A stretch of DNA of 64,000 nt from an uncultured Pelagibacteraceae bacterium (GTDB lineage Bacteria; Pseudomonadota; Alphaproteobacteria; Pelagibacterales; Pelagibacteraceae): positions 1-64,000 of the forward strand of contig CABYSP010000004.1 in NCBI GenBank assembly GCA_902521675.1, read 5' to 3'. Under the pieces are notes generated by a model. It worked only from the letters and a program-made list of their open reading frames with translations, was not told where the DNA came from and did not search any database. The stretch's first letter is position 1, and every line of letters starts with the position of its first letter. Position numbers and translations under genes: made by a program. Of the stretch, positions 51,942 through 61,288 are shown in pieces.

Positions 51942-52532
51942 TTAATTTAATGGTATAGAATTTCCATCCTTATTTTTCTGATATTGTCTCGATAAAATTA
52001 AATATCTTTTTTTAATTTCGTCTAATATGTTTAAAACTGTTTCTTTTTCTGAAGTAGGTAAATTGTTAATAAGTAAATTTATGTTTTGACTTTTCCAATA
52101 AAAATTTTCTTTATTATATTTTCCGTCACTAATATTAAAAACTTCTTTTAGTATATTCAGGTCATGAGGGATATTAAAATCATCATTTGTTGCTTCGTAT
52201 GGAAACAAATAATAAAAATTATCAAATCCAGAAAAAGTGATTGCACTTAAGCACATACTACAGGGTTCATGTGAACTTAAAAACATGCAGTCTTTCTCAT
52301 TGGGCCTTGTGTTTGCATCTAATTCATAAAATTTCTTTAGTGTATGCATCTCTCCATGCCACAACGGATTTTCTATTTCGTTATTTGTTTCAGCAATTAC
52401 AACCGATAAATCATCCTTTTTAATTATAGCGGCCCCAAATATTTTACTACCTCTAGCAACACCCTTTTCAGTAAGAGGTAAGACTTTCTTTAAAAATATA
52501 TTTAGTATCTTTTCTAAGGCTTTTTCATTCAT
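51942..52532 (-). CDS. cytidine/deoxycytidylate deaminase-fold protein
   Basis: HGEMHTLKKF and HEPCSMCLSAI zinc-binding motifs. Confidence 0.82.
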   Translation of the reverse strand: MNEKALEKILNIFLKKVLPLTEKGVARGSKIFGAAIIKKDDLSVVIAETNNEIENPLWHGEMHTLKKFYELDANTRPNEKDCMFLSSHEPCSMCLSAITFSGFDNFYYLFPYEATNDDFNIPHDLNILKEVFNISDGKYNKENFYWKSQNINLLINNLPTSEKETVLNILDEIKKRYLILSRQYQKNKDGNSIPLN

Positions 52533-52659
52533 ATGCTTGAACCATCAAATAAAGAACACAATTGTTACTATAATTAAACTTAAAAGTAATAAGAAATAAA
52601 TTATTTATACAACTTAAAAGTTAATAATTTATTGAAGCAAAAAATGTTAATTTGAACTT

Positions 52660-52965
52660 ATGTTAAAATTAAAATCAGCAATAAGCCTGTTAATTATCAT
52701 AATTTTTTTTTCAGGGTGTCAAACTGTAAAGGAAAAAACAGATGCAATTGTTGAAAAAGAAAATGAAAAATTAAGTAAATTCTTAGGAAAATCTGCCAGT
52801 GAACTTCAAATGGAACTTGGAAAACCAGACGAAGATTTTAAAAATGCTAAAGGTAATTTTGAACTAGTTTATAATAGCAAAAAATACCTAGTTCCTTGTG
52901 AACGAAGGTTTGAGATTAATTCAGAAAACATAGTCGTTGGTTTTGTATCAAACGGATGTTTTTAA
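52660..52965 (+). CDS. small lipoprotein (SmpA/OmlA-like fold possible)
   Basis: Lipobox FFSGCQ; LGKSASELQMELGKPDED. Confidence 0.65.
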   Translation: MLKLKSAISLLIIIIFFSGCQTVKEKTDAIVEKENEKLSKFLGKSASELQMELGKPDEDFKNAKGNFELVYNSKKYLVPCERRFEINSENIVVGFVSNGCF

Positions 52966-53006
52966 ATTCGATGCTAGAAAAAAATCTGCTCATTATATGT
53001 TTTTTA

Positions 53007-53029
53007 ATTATACAAAAGGAACTTGTATA
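53007..53029. other. perfect hairpin, 8-bp stem, 7-nt loop
   Basis: TTATACAA-aaggaac-TTGTATAA. Confidence 0.55.
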
Positions 53030-53060
53030 AATTAATCAGTTTTTAAGATTTACTCATACC

Positions 53061-53080
53061 TGTGGGGACTTCTCCCCACA
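53061..53080. other. perfect GC-rich hairpin, 8-bp stem, 4-nt loop, between convergent genes
   Basis: TGTGGGGA-CTTC-TCCCCACA; no T-run directly after either arm. Confidence 0.65.
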
Positions 53081-53095
53081 AGCAAGGTTTAAGAC

Positions 53096-53542
53096 TTATT
53101 TAATTTCAATAAGCTTCTTTTTTTTATGTTCTGGAATTATTCTTTCACAAGATATTGTTAAAAGACCATCTTTAAGTTCAGCACCATTAACTTTTACATC
53201 ATCAGCAATAGTGAATGATCTTGCAAATTGTCTTTGAGAAATACCTTTATGAATAATTTCTCCATTAACATCACTGTTCTCAGACTTATTAACTTGTTTT
53301 GTTCTGACTGTTAATAAATTGTCCTCGAACTCAACCTCAACGTCCTTTTTGCTAAAGCCAGCCAATGCCACTTCAATTGCATAGTTGTCTTTACTTGTCT
53401 TTCGGATGTTGTATGGTGGATAATTTGACTGCATCGTCAAATTTCCATTTCCCAACATATTTTCAAATTGGTCGAACATGTCGTCAAAACCAATTGAAAA
53501 AGGTCTAAGTGAGTTAAATATAGATAGATCCTTACTTGTCAT
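53096..53542 (-). CDS. Hsp20/alpha-crystallin small heat shock protein (IbpA-like)
   Basis: YPPYNIRKTSKDNYAIEVALAGFSKKDVEVEFEDNLLTV; HKGISQRQFARSFTI. Confidence 0.95.
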   Translation of the reverse strand: MTSKDLSIFNSLRPFSIGFDDMFDQFENMLGNGNLTMQSNYPPYNIRKTSKDNYAIEVALAGFSKKDVEVEFEDNLLTVRTKQVNKSENSDVNGEIIHKGISQRQFARSFTIADDVKVNGAELKDGLLTISCERIIPEHKKKKLIEIK

Positions 53543-53603
53543 AATATCCTCCTTTGTTAAGCAAGTTTATTTTTGTAAGCCCCATTAGGCGACTAACTAG
53601 GTT

Positions 53604-53632
53604 TATATGGGAATTAATTTGTTTTTTTCAAG
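53604..53632 (-). promoter_or_regulatory. sigma32 (RpoH)-type heat-shock promoter of hsp20
   Basis: Minus strand CTTGAAA - 14 nt - CCCATATA, upstream of hsp20. Confidence 0.8.
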
Positions 53633-53634
53633 AT

Positions 53635-55719
53635 TTAAAATGTACTAATTTTTTTTGAAATTTTTAATGCAAATGCATAGTCAATAGCAATTTCTTCTAT
53701 TGCGCCATCTCTTCCTGATTTTCCACCATGACCAGCATTCATTTCGGTTTTCAAGAGAAGCAAATTATTATCTGTTTTATAGTCTCTAAGTTTTGCTGTG
53801 AACTTTGCAGGTTCATCAAATAAAACTCTATTATCACTCAAACTTGTTGTAATAAAAATATGTGGATATTCCATTTTTTTTATATTGTTGTAGGGTGCAT
53901 ATGAAAAAATATAATCAAAGTGTTCTTTATTCTCTTTTGCATTTCCAAATTCGTCAAATTCTCCAACAGTTAAAGGTAAAGAATGATCTAGATTTGTTGT
54001 TAAAGAATCCACAAAAGGGACAGCCATAACAATTCCTAAAAATAATTCAGGAGATTGATTGACTACAGCTCCCATTAATAATCCTCCAGCTGATCCACCC
54101 ATTCCAATAATATTTCCTTTTGACGTATAATTCTTTTCAATCAAATATTTTGCTGCGTAAATATAATCTTCAAAAGTATTTTTTTTGTTTGTTAATTTTC
54201 CTTCTTTCCACCACTTCATACCTTTTTCCATACCACCTCTGATATGGGCTGTGGCCCAAATTATATCTCTATTGATAAGACTTAATCTTGTAGAAGAAAA
54301 ACTTGGGGACATAGAATTTCCATAAGACCCATATCCATACAATAAAACATTTGCAGACCCATCAATTTTTGTTTTTTTGTGTCTAGTAATTGTTAATGGA
54401 ACCATCCTCCCATCATGAGATTTAAACTCAACTCTCTCAACAATATAGTCATCTCTATTATGACCAGATGGGATCTCTTGTTCTTTAACAAGTTCTTTAG
54501 ATTTTGTTGCTAAATTATATTTAAATACTCTAGAAGGAGTTTTAGGTGATGAATATCCTAAATGAACTTCATCAGTATTTCTATCTTTTTGAGTTAAGCT
54601 TACTCCTGGAACATAAACAGATTCATCAGAAAAAATTAATTCTTCTTCTACATTTGTAGAAACATTTTTGACAAATAATTTATCTAGTGCATCTGATGTT
54701 TCACCACGAATAATCCAATTTTTAAGGAATGTTAATCCACCAATTAAAACTTCATCTTTTGCTGGAATATATGTTTGCCAATTTTGATTTTCTAAATTGT
54801 CACAAATATCAATTTTAAAGTCTTCAGCATTTTTATTTGTATGATTATAAAATTTATTATCCCATGAATTAACAGAATACAGAACACCTCTTTCTCTTTT
54901 AATAATAAGTTTTGGAGATGGACTTAATTCATCTGATTTAAAGTAATATTGCTCCGAAGTATTATGGTCAGAAGTATTTATAAAAAAATATTTTTCATCT
55001 GAGCTTTTTCCAATTCCTACTGTAAAAGCCTCGCTTTTCTCCTCAAATATTAATTCATCTTTGCCATCAAAATCTCCTATTTTGTGCCTGTATATTGTTC
55101 TTGCTCTATGATTTTCATCAAGTTTAGAATAAAAAATATATTTATCATCCAAACTAAATGTTATTCCTCCTGATGTTTCTGCAATTTCTTTTGAAATAAT
55201 CTTGTTTGTTTTAATATCTCTTAAATAAATTGTATAATATTCAGAACCCTTAAGATCTAAAGAATATCCTAAATACTTGTCATTATTACTTACTTCTAAA
55301 TCTCCTACACCAAAATATTCAGTTTTGAGTTTTTCTTTTTCTTTATCACCATTCCATATCTCCTCAATATTTTCTGAACCAATTTTTTTTCTAAGTTTTA
55401 TGGAATAATTTCCTTTTTTTGTAGTTTTTGTCCAATATTTGTACGTATGATCTTTATAGGGCAAAGATTCATCTTCTAATTTAATTCTTCCTTTAATTTC
55501 ATCGAATAATTTTTTTTGAATATCTTTTGTATCTTTTAAATGATGATCTGTGTAAGCATTTTCGTCTTCTAAATATTTTTTCACTTCAGGATCTAACTTA
55601 CTTTTATCTTTTAGGACTTCTAAAATATCTTTTTGATGAATCCAGCTATAATTGTCTTCCCAATCAATATTGTGACAAGTTTTTATCTCTAGTTTTTTTT
55701 TAAGTTGTGGTATTTTCAT
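53635..55719 (-). CDS. ptrB: S9 family prolyl oligopeptidase (oligopeptidase B-like)
   Basis: Seven-bladed propeller N-domain, GYGSYGNSMSPSFS, GMGGSAGGLLMG, GHGGKSGR. Confidence 0.92.
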   Translation of the reverse strand: MKIPQLKKKLEIKTCHNIDWEDNYSWIHQKDILEVLKDKSKLDPEVKKYLEDENAYTDHHLKDTKDIQKKLFDEIKGRIKLEDESLPYKDHTYKYWTKTTKKGNYSIKLRKKIGSENIEEIWNGDKEKEKLKTEYFGVGDLEVSNNDKYLGYSLDLKGSEYYTIYLRDIKTNKIISKEIAETSGGITFSLDDKYIFYSKLDENHRARTIYRHKIGDFDGKDELIFEEKSEAFTVGIGKSSDEKYFFINTSDHNTSEQYYFKSDELSPSPKLIIKRERGVLYSVNSWDNKFYNHTNKNAEDFKIDICDNLENQNWQTYIPAKDEVLIGGLTFLKNWIIRGETSDALDKLFVKNVSTNVEEELIFSDESVYVPGVSLTQKDRNTDEVHLGYSSPKTPSRVFKYNLATKSKELVKEQEIPSGHNRDDYIVERVEFKSHDGRMVPLTITRHKKTKIDGSANVLLYGYGSYGNSMSPSFSSTRLSLINRDIIWATAHIRGGMEKGMKWWKEGKLTNKKNTFEDYIYAAKYLIEKNYTSKGNIIGMGGSAGGLLMGAVVNQSPELFLGIVMAVPFVDSLTTNLDHSLPLTVGEFDEFGNAKENKEHFDYIFSYAPYNNIKKMEYPHIFITTSLSDNRVLFDEPAKFTAKLRDYKTDNNLLLLKTEMNAGHGGKSGRDGAIEEIAIDYAFALKISKKISTF

Positions 55720-55734
55720 TTAATAAGGAAATAT

Positions 55735-56238
55735 ATGAATATTATTATTTATCTACTTGTAATTTTAGTCATCTTATATTTTTTATTAAGATGGTGGTCA
55801 AATATTTCTGCAAAAAAAATGTCAAAAGGAGTGAGGCTGATAACAATTTTATTGTTGGCTTTATTAGCAGTTTTATTTGCTATTGGTGGAAAATTTCTAC
55901 TCACATTACCATTAACTCTTGCAAGTCTTGCTTTAGTTAAACTTAAAGGTTTATCATTGATACAATTGCTTTCTCTTTATAGACTTATTCAAACTTTGAG
56001 GAATTCTGGAAGATTTTCCTTTAATCAGTATCAAAATAAGAACTCTTCATCATTATCAATATCTGAGGCATATAAAATTTTAAATTTAGATATCAATAAA
56101 AAACCAACCAAAGAAGCACTAAATAAAGCTTACCAAAAAATTCAAAAAAAAATTCACCCCGATATTTCTCCAGAGACCTCAAGATTGTCAGCTATAGTCA
56201 ATGAAGCTAAAGAAATAGTTCTTAAAGATATTTCTTAA
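55735..56238 (+). CDS. membrane-anchored DnaJ-domain protein
   Basis: N-terminal TM segments, C-terminal SEAYKILNLDINKKPTKEALNKAYQKIQKKIHPDIS (HPD); start moved to internal ATG. Confidence 0.85.
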   Translation: MNIIIYLLVILVILYFLLRWWSNISAKKMSKGVRLITILLLALLAVLFAIGGKFLLTLPLTLASLALVKLKGLSLIQLLSLYRLIQTLRNSGRFSFNQYQNKNSSSLSISEAYKILNLDINKKPTKEALNKAYQKIQKKIHPDISPETSRLSAIVNEAKEIVLKDIS

Positions 56239-57194
56239 TTAATTATTGATAATAGTTTTTCATAAATCTTATCTGGATTTATTTTATCTTTACCATGAGT
56301 GTTGTGAGAAACAGTAGTTTCTCCATCAGGAATTATTGGATGCATATTTGTGTTGTAAGAACCATAAATTAATGGAGTATCTGCCATTAATGTAATTGTT
56401 TTAATTCCCAGTGCTGATGACAAATGCGAGAAACTTGTATCATTGCAAATTGCAACATTACAATTTTTTATAATAGGTAATATTTCTTTTATACGAAGGT
56501 TATCTAAAGCAAGACACTTTTCTCTAAATTTCGTATTTAATATTTCCATTAAGATTTTTTGCTCATCTTCATTTTTACCTGTAGCTAAAAAAAACCTACA
56601 TTTTTTAAAACTTTCTAGTCTTTCCATTACGTTTAGAAAAGTTTTTGATGGTATTCTTTTTGTTGGGCCTGAGCCACCTATACCCAACAAAATATTAAGT
56701 TTATCATTTATATTAAATTTTACCGCTGATTTTTGAATCAGATCATTATCAATTTGAATTTCTGGATTATCACTAGTTTCAATATCTAAATATTTTTTTA
56801 TCATAGCTTTAGCAGGTTCTATGATGTGTTGATTTTGTTTTTCAAATAAAGGGTATTGAAATATTTCTTTAATACCTGCATATCTAGAAATTAAGTTATA
56901 CCTCAAAGATGAATTAAAAATAAAAACTTTATCGAAATTATTTTTTTTAAGATCACTTGCTAATTTGAAAAATCCTTTGAAACCATCATGTTTTTGATTT
57001 ATTTTATTGTCTCTCTCTAAGTGAATTATTTCATCAACATAATTTGTTTGATTTAAAAACTCTTTAGCTTTTGAATTTTCTTTAACCAACAAACTAACGG
57101 GCACCCCAAACTTATTTGAAATAGCTCTAATATAGGGTAGGAAAATTACTGTATCACCTATACCCATCCTATTTTGAATAGCTAATATTTTCAT
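56235..57194 (-). CDS. glycosyltransferase family 9 (heptosyltransferase-like)
   Basis: NRMGIGDTVIFLPYIRAI; CNDTSFSHLSSALGIKTITLM; start set to MKILAIQN. Confidence 0.86.
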   Translation of the reverse strand: MKILAIQNRMGIGDTVIFLPYIRAISNKFGVPVSLLVKENSKAKEFLNQTNYVDEIIHLERDNKINQKHDGFKGFFKLASDLKKNNFDKVFIFNSSLRYNLISRYAGIKEIFQYPLFEKQNQHIIEPAKAMIKKYLDIETSDNPEIQIDNDLIQKSAVKFNINDKLNILLGIGGSGPTKRIPSKTFLNVMERLESFKKCRFFLATGKNEDEQKILMEILNTKFREKCLALDNLRIKEILPIIKNCNVAICNDTSFSHLSSALGIKTITLMADTPLIYGSYNTNMHPIIPDGETTVSHNTHGKDKINPDKIYEKLLSIIN

Positions 57195-57243
57195 AGTTAA
57201 TTTATAAACTTTACTAATTAATATTTTTATATAAATTTTTACT

Positions 57244-58128
57244 ATGAGTAAAATTAAAGGCATTTATGCGGCTTCAATGTCGATCTTAAATGATGATTTG
57301 ACGCTTGATATTAAAAAAACCATTCAGCACGCAGAAATGGTAATAGATAATGGTTGTCACGGAGCTGCTATATTTGGAAGTACGGGGCAAGCTCAACTTA
57401 TACCTGTCTCAGAAAAAATTAATTTATTAAATCATCTGACTTCAAGCAAATACAAAGAAAAATATATTATAGGCACTGGTTTAAATTCTTTAGGTGAAAC
57501 AATTAATTTAATGAGAGTTTCTAAATCTTTAGGTTTTAATAGATTCTTAATTATGCCGCCTGCTTACTATAAATATGGAGATAAAGAAGCAATAGAATTT
57601 TATAGCAAAATAGTAGAAGTAATTTCTGATTGTGAAATAGTACTATATAATTTTGAAAAACTCTGTGGTTATAAGTTTAGTATTGAATGTATTGAAGAGT
57701 TAGTAAAAAAATATCCAAAAAATATTATTGGAGTAAAAGATAGTTCTTATAATCTTTTTGAAAACATAAAAATTGATAATTTTTCAGTTTTACCTGGATC
57801 AGAATCAAAATTATTTAAAGGACTTCAATTAGGCTGTTCAGGAATTATCACAGCTACATGTAATGCTACTTCTTCACTGGCAAGAAAGGTATACGATGAT
57901 TTTAATGATGGAAATGAACAGACAGTAAACCAAAATCTTTGTGAAGTAAGAGCTGAATTCGAAAAATATAATTTAATTTCAGGTTTACATACGTACTTTA
58001 GTAAAAAAGAAGCATATTATAAAAATCTTTTACCACCACTTAGTATTTTAAATACTAAAGATGAGTCAGATTTAATCAATAATTTAGAGAAATTAAATTT
58101 CTCATTAAAAAATAATAAGGCAGCTTAG
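57244..58128 (+). CDS. dihydrodipicolinate synthase/N-acetylneuraminate lyase family protein
   Basis: GCHGAAIFGSTGQAQLI; IVLYNFEKLCG; IIGVKDSS. Confidence 0.87.
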   Translation: MSKIKGIYAASMSILNDDLTLDIKKTIQHAEMVIDNGCHGAAIFGSTGQAQLIPVSEKINLLNHLTSSKYKEKYIIGTGLNSLGETINLMRVSKSLGFNRFLIMPPAYYKYGDKEAIEFYSKIVEVISDCEIVLYNFEKLCGYKFSIECIEELVKKYPKNIIGVKDSSYNLFENIKIDNFSVLPGSESKLFKGLQLGCSGIITATCNATSSLARKVYDDFNDGNEQTVNQNLCEVRAEFEKYNLISGLHTYFSKKEAYYKNLLPPLSILNTKDESDLINNLEKLNFSLKNNKAA

Positions 58129-59319
58129 ATGCAACTGGCTAGATTTTTAAATAATGTTTTTAAAAAAGATGGATTTATCTTAATTGATGCTAATTCTAAA
58201 AGCTATATTATTGGTAATCCAAAAAGTGAAAACCCTATTAAGCTTAAAATATTAAATAAAAACCTCCATTATAAATTATTATTTCATCCCGATTTATATT
58301 TTGGTGAAGCTTATACAGATGGTGAAATAATTATAGAAAATGGAACGCTAACAGATTTTTTAGATCTTTCCTTAATGAATTTTGGAAGAGGAGAGTTAAA
58401 TTTTTTCAGTTCTTTAATTAATAAATTAAGAGGTTCTTACAGATATTTTACTAATTTTAATTTTATAAAAAAATCAAAAATGAACGTTTCGCATCATTAT
58501 GATATTTCAGATGATCTTTATGATTTATTTTTGGATCCTAAAAGACAATATTCATGTGCGTACTTTAAAAACGAAGCAGACACGCTTGAAACAGCACAAA
58601 ATAATAAAATTCAACATATTATAAAAAAACTCAATATAAAGCCTAATCAAAAAGTCTTAGATATCGGATGCGGATGGGGATCGCTTGCATCTGATATAGC
58701 AAAGAGTGCAAATTGTGAAGTCACAGGTATCACCCTTTCTGAAAATCAATTTAATTATTGTAAAAAAAGAGCAAAAGAACTTAATTTAGAAAATCAGTTA
58801 CACTTTAAACTTATGGACTATAGGGAGCTAGACGAAAAATTCGATAGAATAGTAAGTGTTGGAATGTTTGAGCATGTAGGAAGAAAATTTTATAGAAAAT
58901 TTTTTTCACAAGTCGAAAAACTTTTGAAAGATGATGGAGTTTCATTGATTCATACTATAGGGTCAGTTAATCCACCTCGAGATCCACATCCGTGGATTAC
59001 GAAATATATTTTTCCTGGTGGATATACACCAAGCTTGAGTGAGGTAAGTCCACATATAGAAAAGTCAGGATTAATCGTTGCAGATATTGAAGTTTTAAGG
59101 CTACATTACATGCACACTTTAAGACATTGGAAAGAAAATTGTCTCAAAAATAAAGAAAAAATAATTGAAATGTTTGATGAAAAATTTTTTAGAATGTGGG
59201 AATTTTATCTTGCAGGTTGTGAGATGGCATTTAAATGGGGTGATCAAGTTGTATATCAATTTCAATTAACAAAAAATTATTCTTCAACACCAGTTACAAG
59301 AGACTATATTTATCAATAA
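58129..59319 (+). CDS. cfa: cyclopropane-fatty-acyl-phospholipid synthase family methyltransferase
   Basis: NVSHHYDISDDLYDLFLDPKRQYSCAYF; VLDIGCGWGSLA; YIFPGGYTPS. Confidence 0.93.
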   Translation: MQLARFLNNVFKKDGFILIDANSKSYIIGNPKSENPIKLKILNKNLHYKLLFHPDLYFGEAYTDGEIIIENGTLTDFLDLSLMNFGRGELNFFSSLINKLRGSYRYFTNFNFIKKSKMNVSHHYDISDDLYDLFLDPKRQYSCAYFKNEADTLETAQNNKIQHIIKKLNIKPNQKVLDIGCGWGSLASDIAKSANCEVTGITLSENQFNYCKKRAKELNLENQLHFKLMDYRELDEKFDRIVSVGMFEHVGRKFYRKFFSQVEKLLKDDGVSLIHTIGSVNPPRDPHPWITKYIFPGGYTPSLSEVSPHIEKSGLIVADIEVLRLHYMHTLRHWKENCLKNKEKIIEMFDEKFFRMWEFYLAGCEMAFKWGDQVVYQFQLTKNYSSTPVTRDYIYQ

Positions 59320-59346
59320 ATTATTGATAAATATAAATTTCCTCAA

Positions 59347-60534
59347 ATGAAAAAAAAGAAAAAAAAAATAAAAAAAAATTTTTCCAAAAGTAAAAAAAAA
59401 ATTAAAAAAGCTCTAAAAAAGATCAAGAAAAGCAACATTAAAAAAGTTAAGGTAAGACAAAAAAAAAATCTTAAAAACAAAAAAGTTAAAAAATCTAAAA
59501 AAGTAATAAAAAAATATAAATCTACACCACCAAAGAAACCAGATTTTCTTTTAAAGTTAGTTAACTTTCAAAATTCTTTAAAGCCTGAATTTGAGTTTAG
59601 ATTAAATTTTGGTTTTGAAAAATATATTCAAGCATTTTTTGATAAGATAGCAGATACTATTTCACAATATAAAACTCTAAAAAAAGATGAAGCAAGAAGA
59701 TTAAAATTAGAAAAACAAGAACAAGAAAGGTTAGAAAAGATTGAAATTGCAAAAGAAAAACAAAAAGAGGCTGACTTAAAAGTTAAATTAAAAGAACAAG
59801 CTTTAAAGGATGAAATTAGATTAGAAAAACAAAGAACAAAAGAAATAAAATTATTCTTAAGAAAAGAACAGGCTCTGTTAAGAATTGAACAAGCAGAAAA
59901 ACAAAAGAAATTTTTACAACAATTAAAATTAGATAAGCAAATTGAAAAATTTAGAGTTAGAGAGGTTAAAGAATTAGAGAAATTAGAAAAAATTTCTTTA
60001 AGAGAAAAGAGAGAGGATTATGCTGGCTTACAACAAAGAATAGAAAAACTAAAAGAAAAATACCGAATTATTAGAGATCAAAAGATCAGGGAAAGAGTAG
60101 AGGCCTTAGGAGTAAAAATTCAAGGAGATGAAGATAGAGAAACACTTTTACAAAAAGAAAAAGAATATACTTTAGCTAGACAAAAAATTGAGTTTGCTCT
60201 CGAAAGTTTTTACAGAAGTGCTAGCAGTTTAGTCTTTCAGTTAAATAAAAGACATATAACAAGACATATGTCTATCTTTAGATGTATAGACAGAAGATTT
60301 GAAACAGGAGAAATATTTGTTAAATGGGATGAAGCTTCAGATGATGAATGGCTTTTATTAATTTATATAAAAAATAATTCACCAGATGAAGGAATAGTTA
60401 TTGAAGACAAAACCAATCCGGAAAAAAATATCTCTCATGAGTTTAAAAATAATGAAATATTTAAGGCCTCAGATACTATGGTTGATGCTCTTACGCAGTT
60501 AATTGCAAGAAAAAGAGCTAAAAATATCAATTAA
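59347..60534 (+). CDS. uncharacterised protein: Lys-rich N-terminal tail, long coiled coil, C-terminal globular domain
   Basis: 33 Lys in the first 59 residues; E/K/Q-rich heptad-like region; non-repetitive C-terminus (HMSIFRCIDRRFETGEIFVKWDEASDDEWLLLIYI). Confidence 0.8.
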   Translation: MKKKKKKIKKNFSKSKKKIKKALKKIKKSNIKKVKVRQKKNLKNKKVKKSKKVIKKYKSTPPKKPDFLLKLVNFQNSLKPEFEFRLNFGFEKYIQAFFDKIADTISQYKTLKKDEARRLKLEKQEQERLEKIEIAKEKQKEADLKVKLKEQALKDEIRLEKQRTKEIKLFLRKEQALLRIEQAEKQKKFLQQLKLDKQIEKFRVREVKELEKLEKISLREKREDYAGLQQRIEKLKEKYRIIRDQKIRERVEALGVKIQGDEDRETLLQKEKEYTLARQKIEFALESFYRSASSLVFQLNKRHITRHMSIFRCIDRRFETGEIFVKWDEASDDEWLLLIYIKNNSPDEGIVIEDKTNPEKNISHEFKNNEIFKASDTMVDALTQLIARKRAKNIN

Positions 60535-60564
60535 ATTATCATTCATAATTAAGTATCATTGAGA

Positions 60565-60858
60565 ATGTTACTTTCTTCGATACTAATGATTATTTTGTAT
60601 CTAGTATTAAAATATGTTCTTGCTTGGATAAGGTATTTTAACAGTCTCGACTCTAGATTAGGGCAATCCACATGGCGATGGAGTTACGACTATCCCGTAG
60701 TTGGTGAAAGGGATATTTCAGATCTAGATGATAAAACTTTTGTTAGACTGAGGAGAAAAAGAAATAGAGTTATAACTCTAATGTATTCAATTTTATTAAT
60801 TATGTTTTTATTATCTATGTCTTTATTAAGTGAATTTTTAATATTTTTTTTAACCTAG
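60565..60858 (+). CDS. small uncharacterised membrane protein
   Basis: Two hydrophobic segments flanking a charged loop (GQSTWRWSYDYPVVGERDISDLDD). Confidence 0.65.
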   Translation: MLLSSILMIILYLVLKYVLAWIRYFNSLDSRLGQSTWRWSYDYPVVGERDISDLDDKTFVRLRRKRNRVITLMYSILLIMFLLSMSLLSEFLIFFLT

Positions 60859-61203
60859 TTTTTTGAGTTGTTTTTTATTTTTTAAATATAAAAAAAAAGC
60901 AACAATTTCGTATCCATATTTAAAGATTGAGAAAATTATTGGTAGTTTAAAAAATTTATATAAAAATTTATATTTTGGAATTTTTTTCCAAACATAAAGA
61001 AATGCCTCCGCACCTTCAATAATTTTACCATTCTCCTTAACATGTAATCTTCTTAATAATTCTTTATCATTTCTAGATGTTTCTTTTTCAGCATCTGAAT
61101 TATTTGTAATATCTATCCAGTCAATATCTTCAATATTTTCTTTTTTATATAAGTTAATTTCTGATCTACAGATTTTACAAGAATTATTAAAAAATACTTT
61201 CAT
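60850..61203 (-). CDS. DCC-family (DUF393) thiol-disulfide oxidoreductase-like protein
   Basis: VFFNNSCKICRSEINLYKK (CxxC), LHVKENGKIIEGAEAFLYVW. Confidence 0.85.
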   Translation of the reverse strand: MKVFFNNSCKICRSEINLYKKENIEDIDWIDITNNSDAEKETSRNDKELLRRLHVKENGKIIEGAEAFLYVWKKIPKYKFLYKFFKLPIIFSIFKYGYEIVAFFLYLKNKKQLKKLG

Positions 61204-61288
61204 TTAACAATAATTAACTTTTAGTAATAAATTGTACATGCGTAAAATGATCAGTTGAAAATTATCAACAAACCACTATTTAAGATGA

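Noticed and set aside
55707-55940. 77-aa + strand ORF
   Set aside because: Out-of-frame overlap of the DnaJ-domain gene; the HPD-containing frame is the coding one
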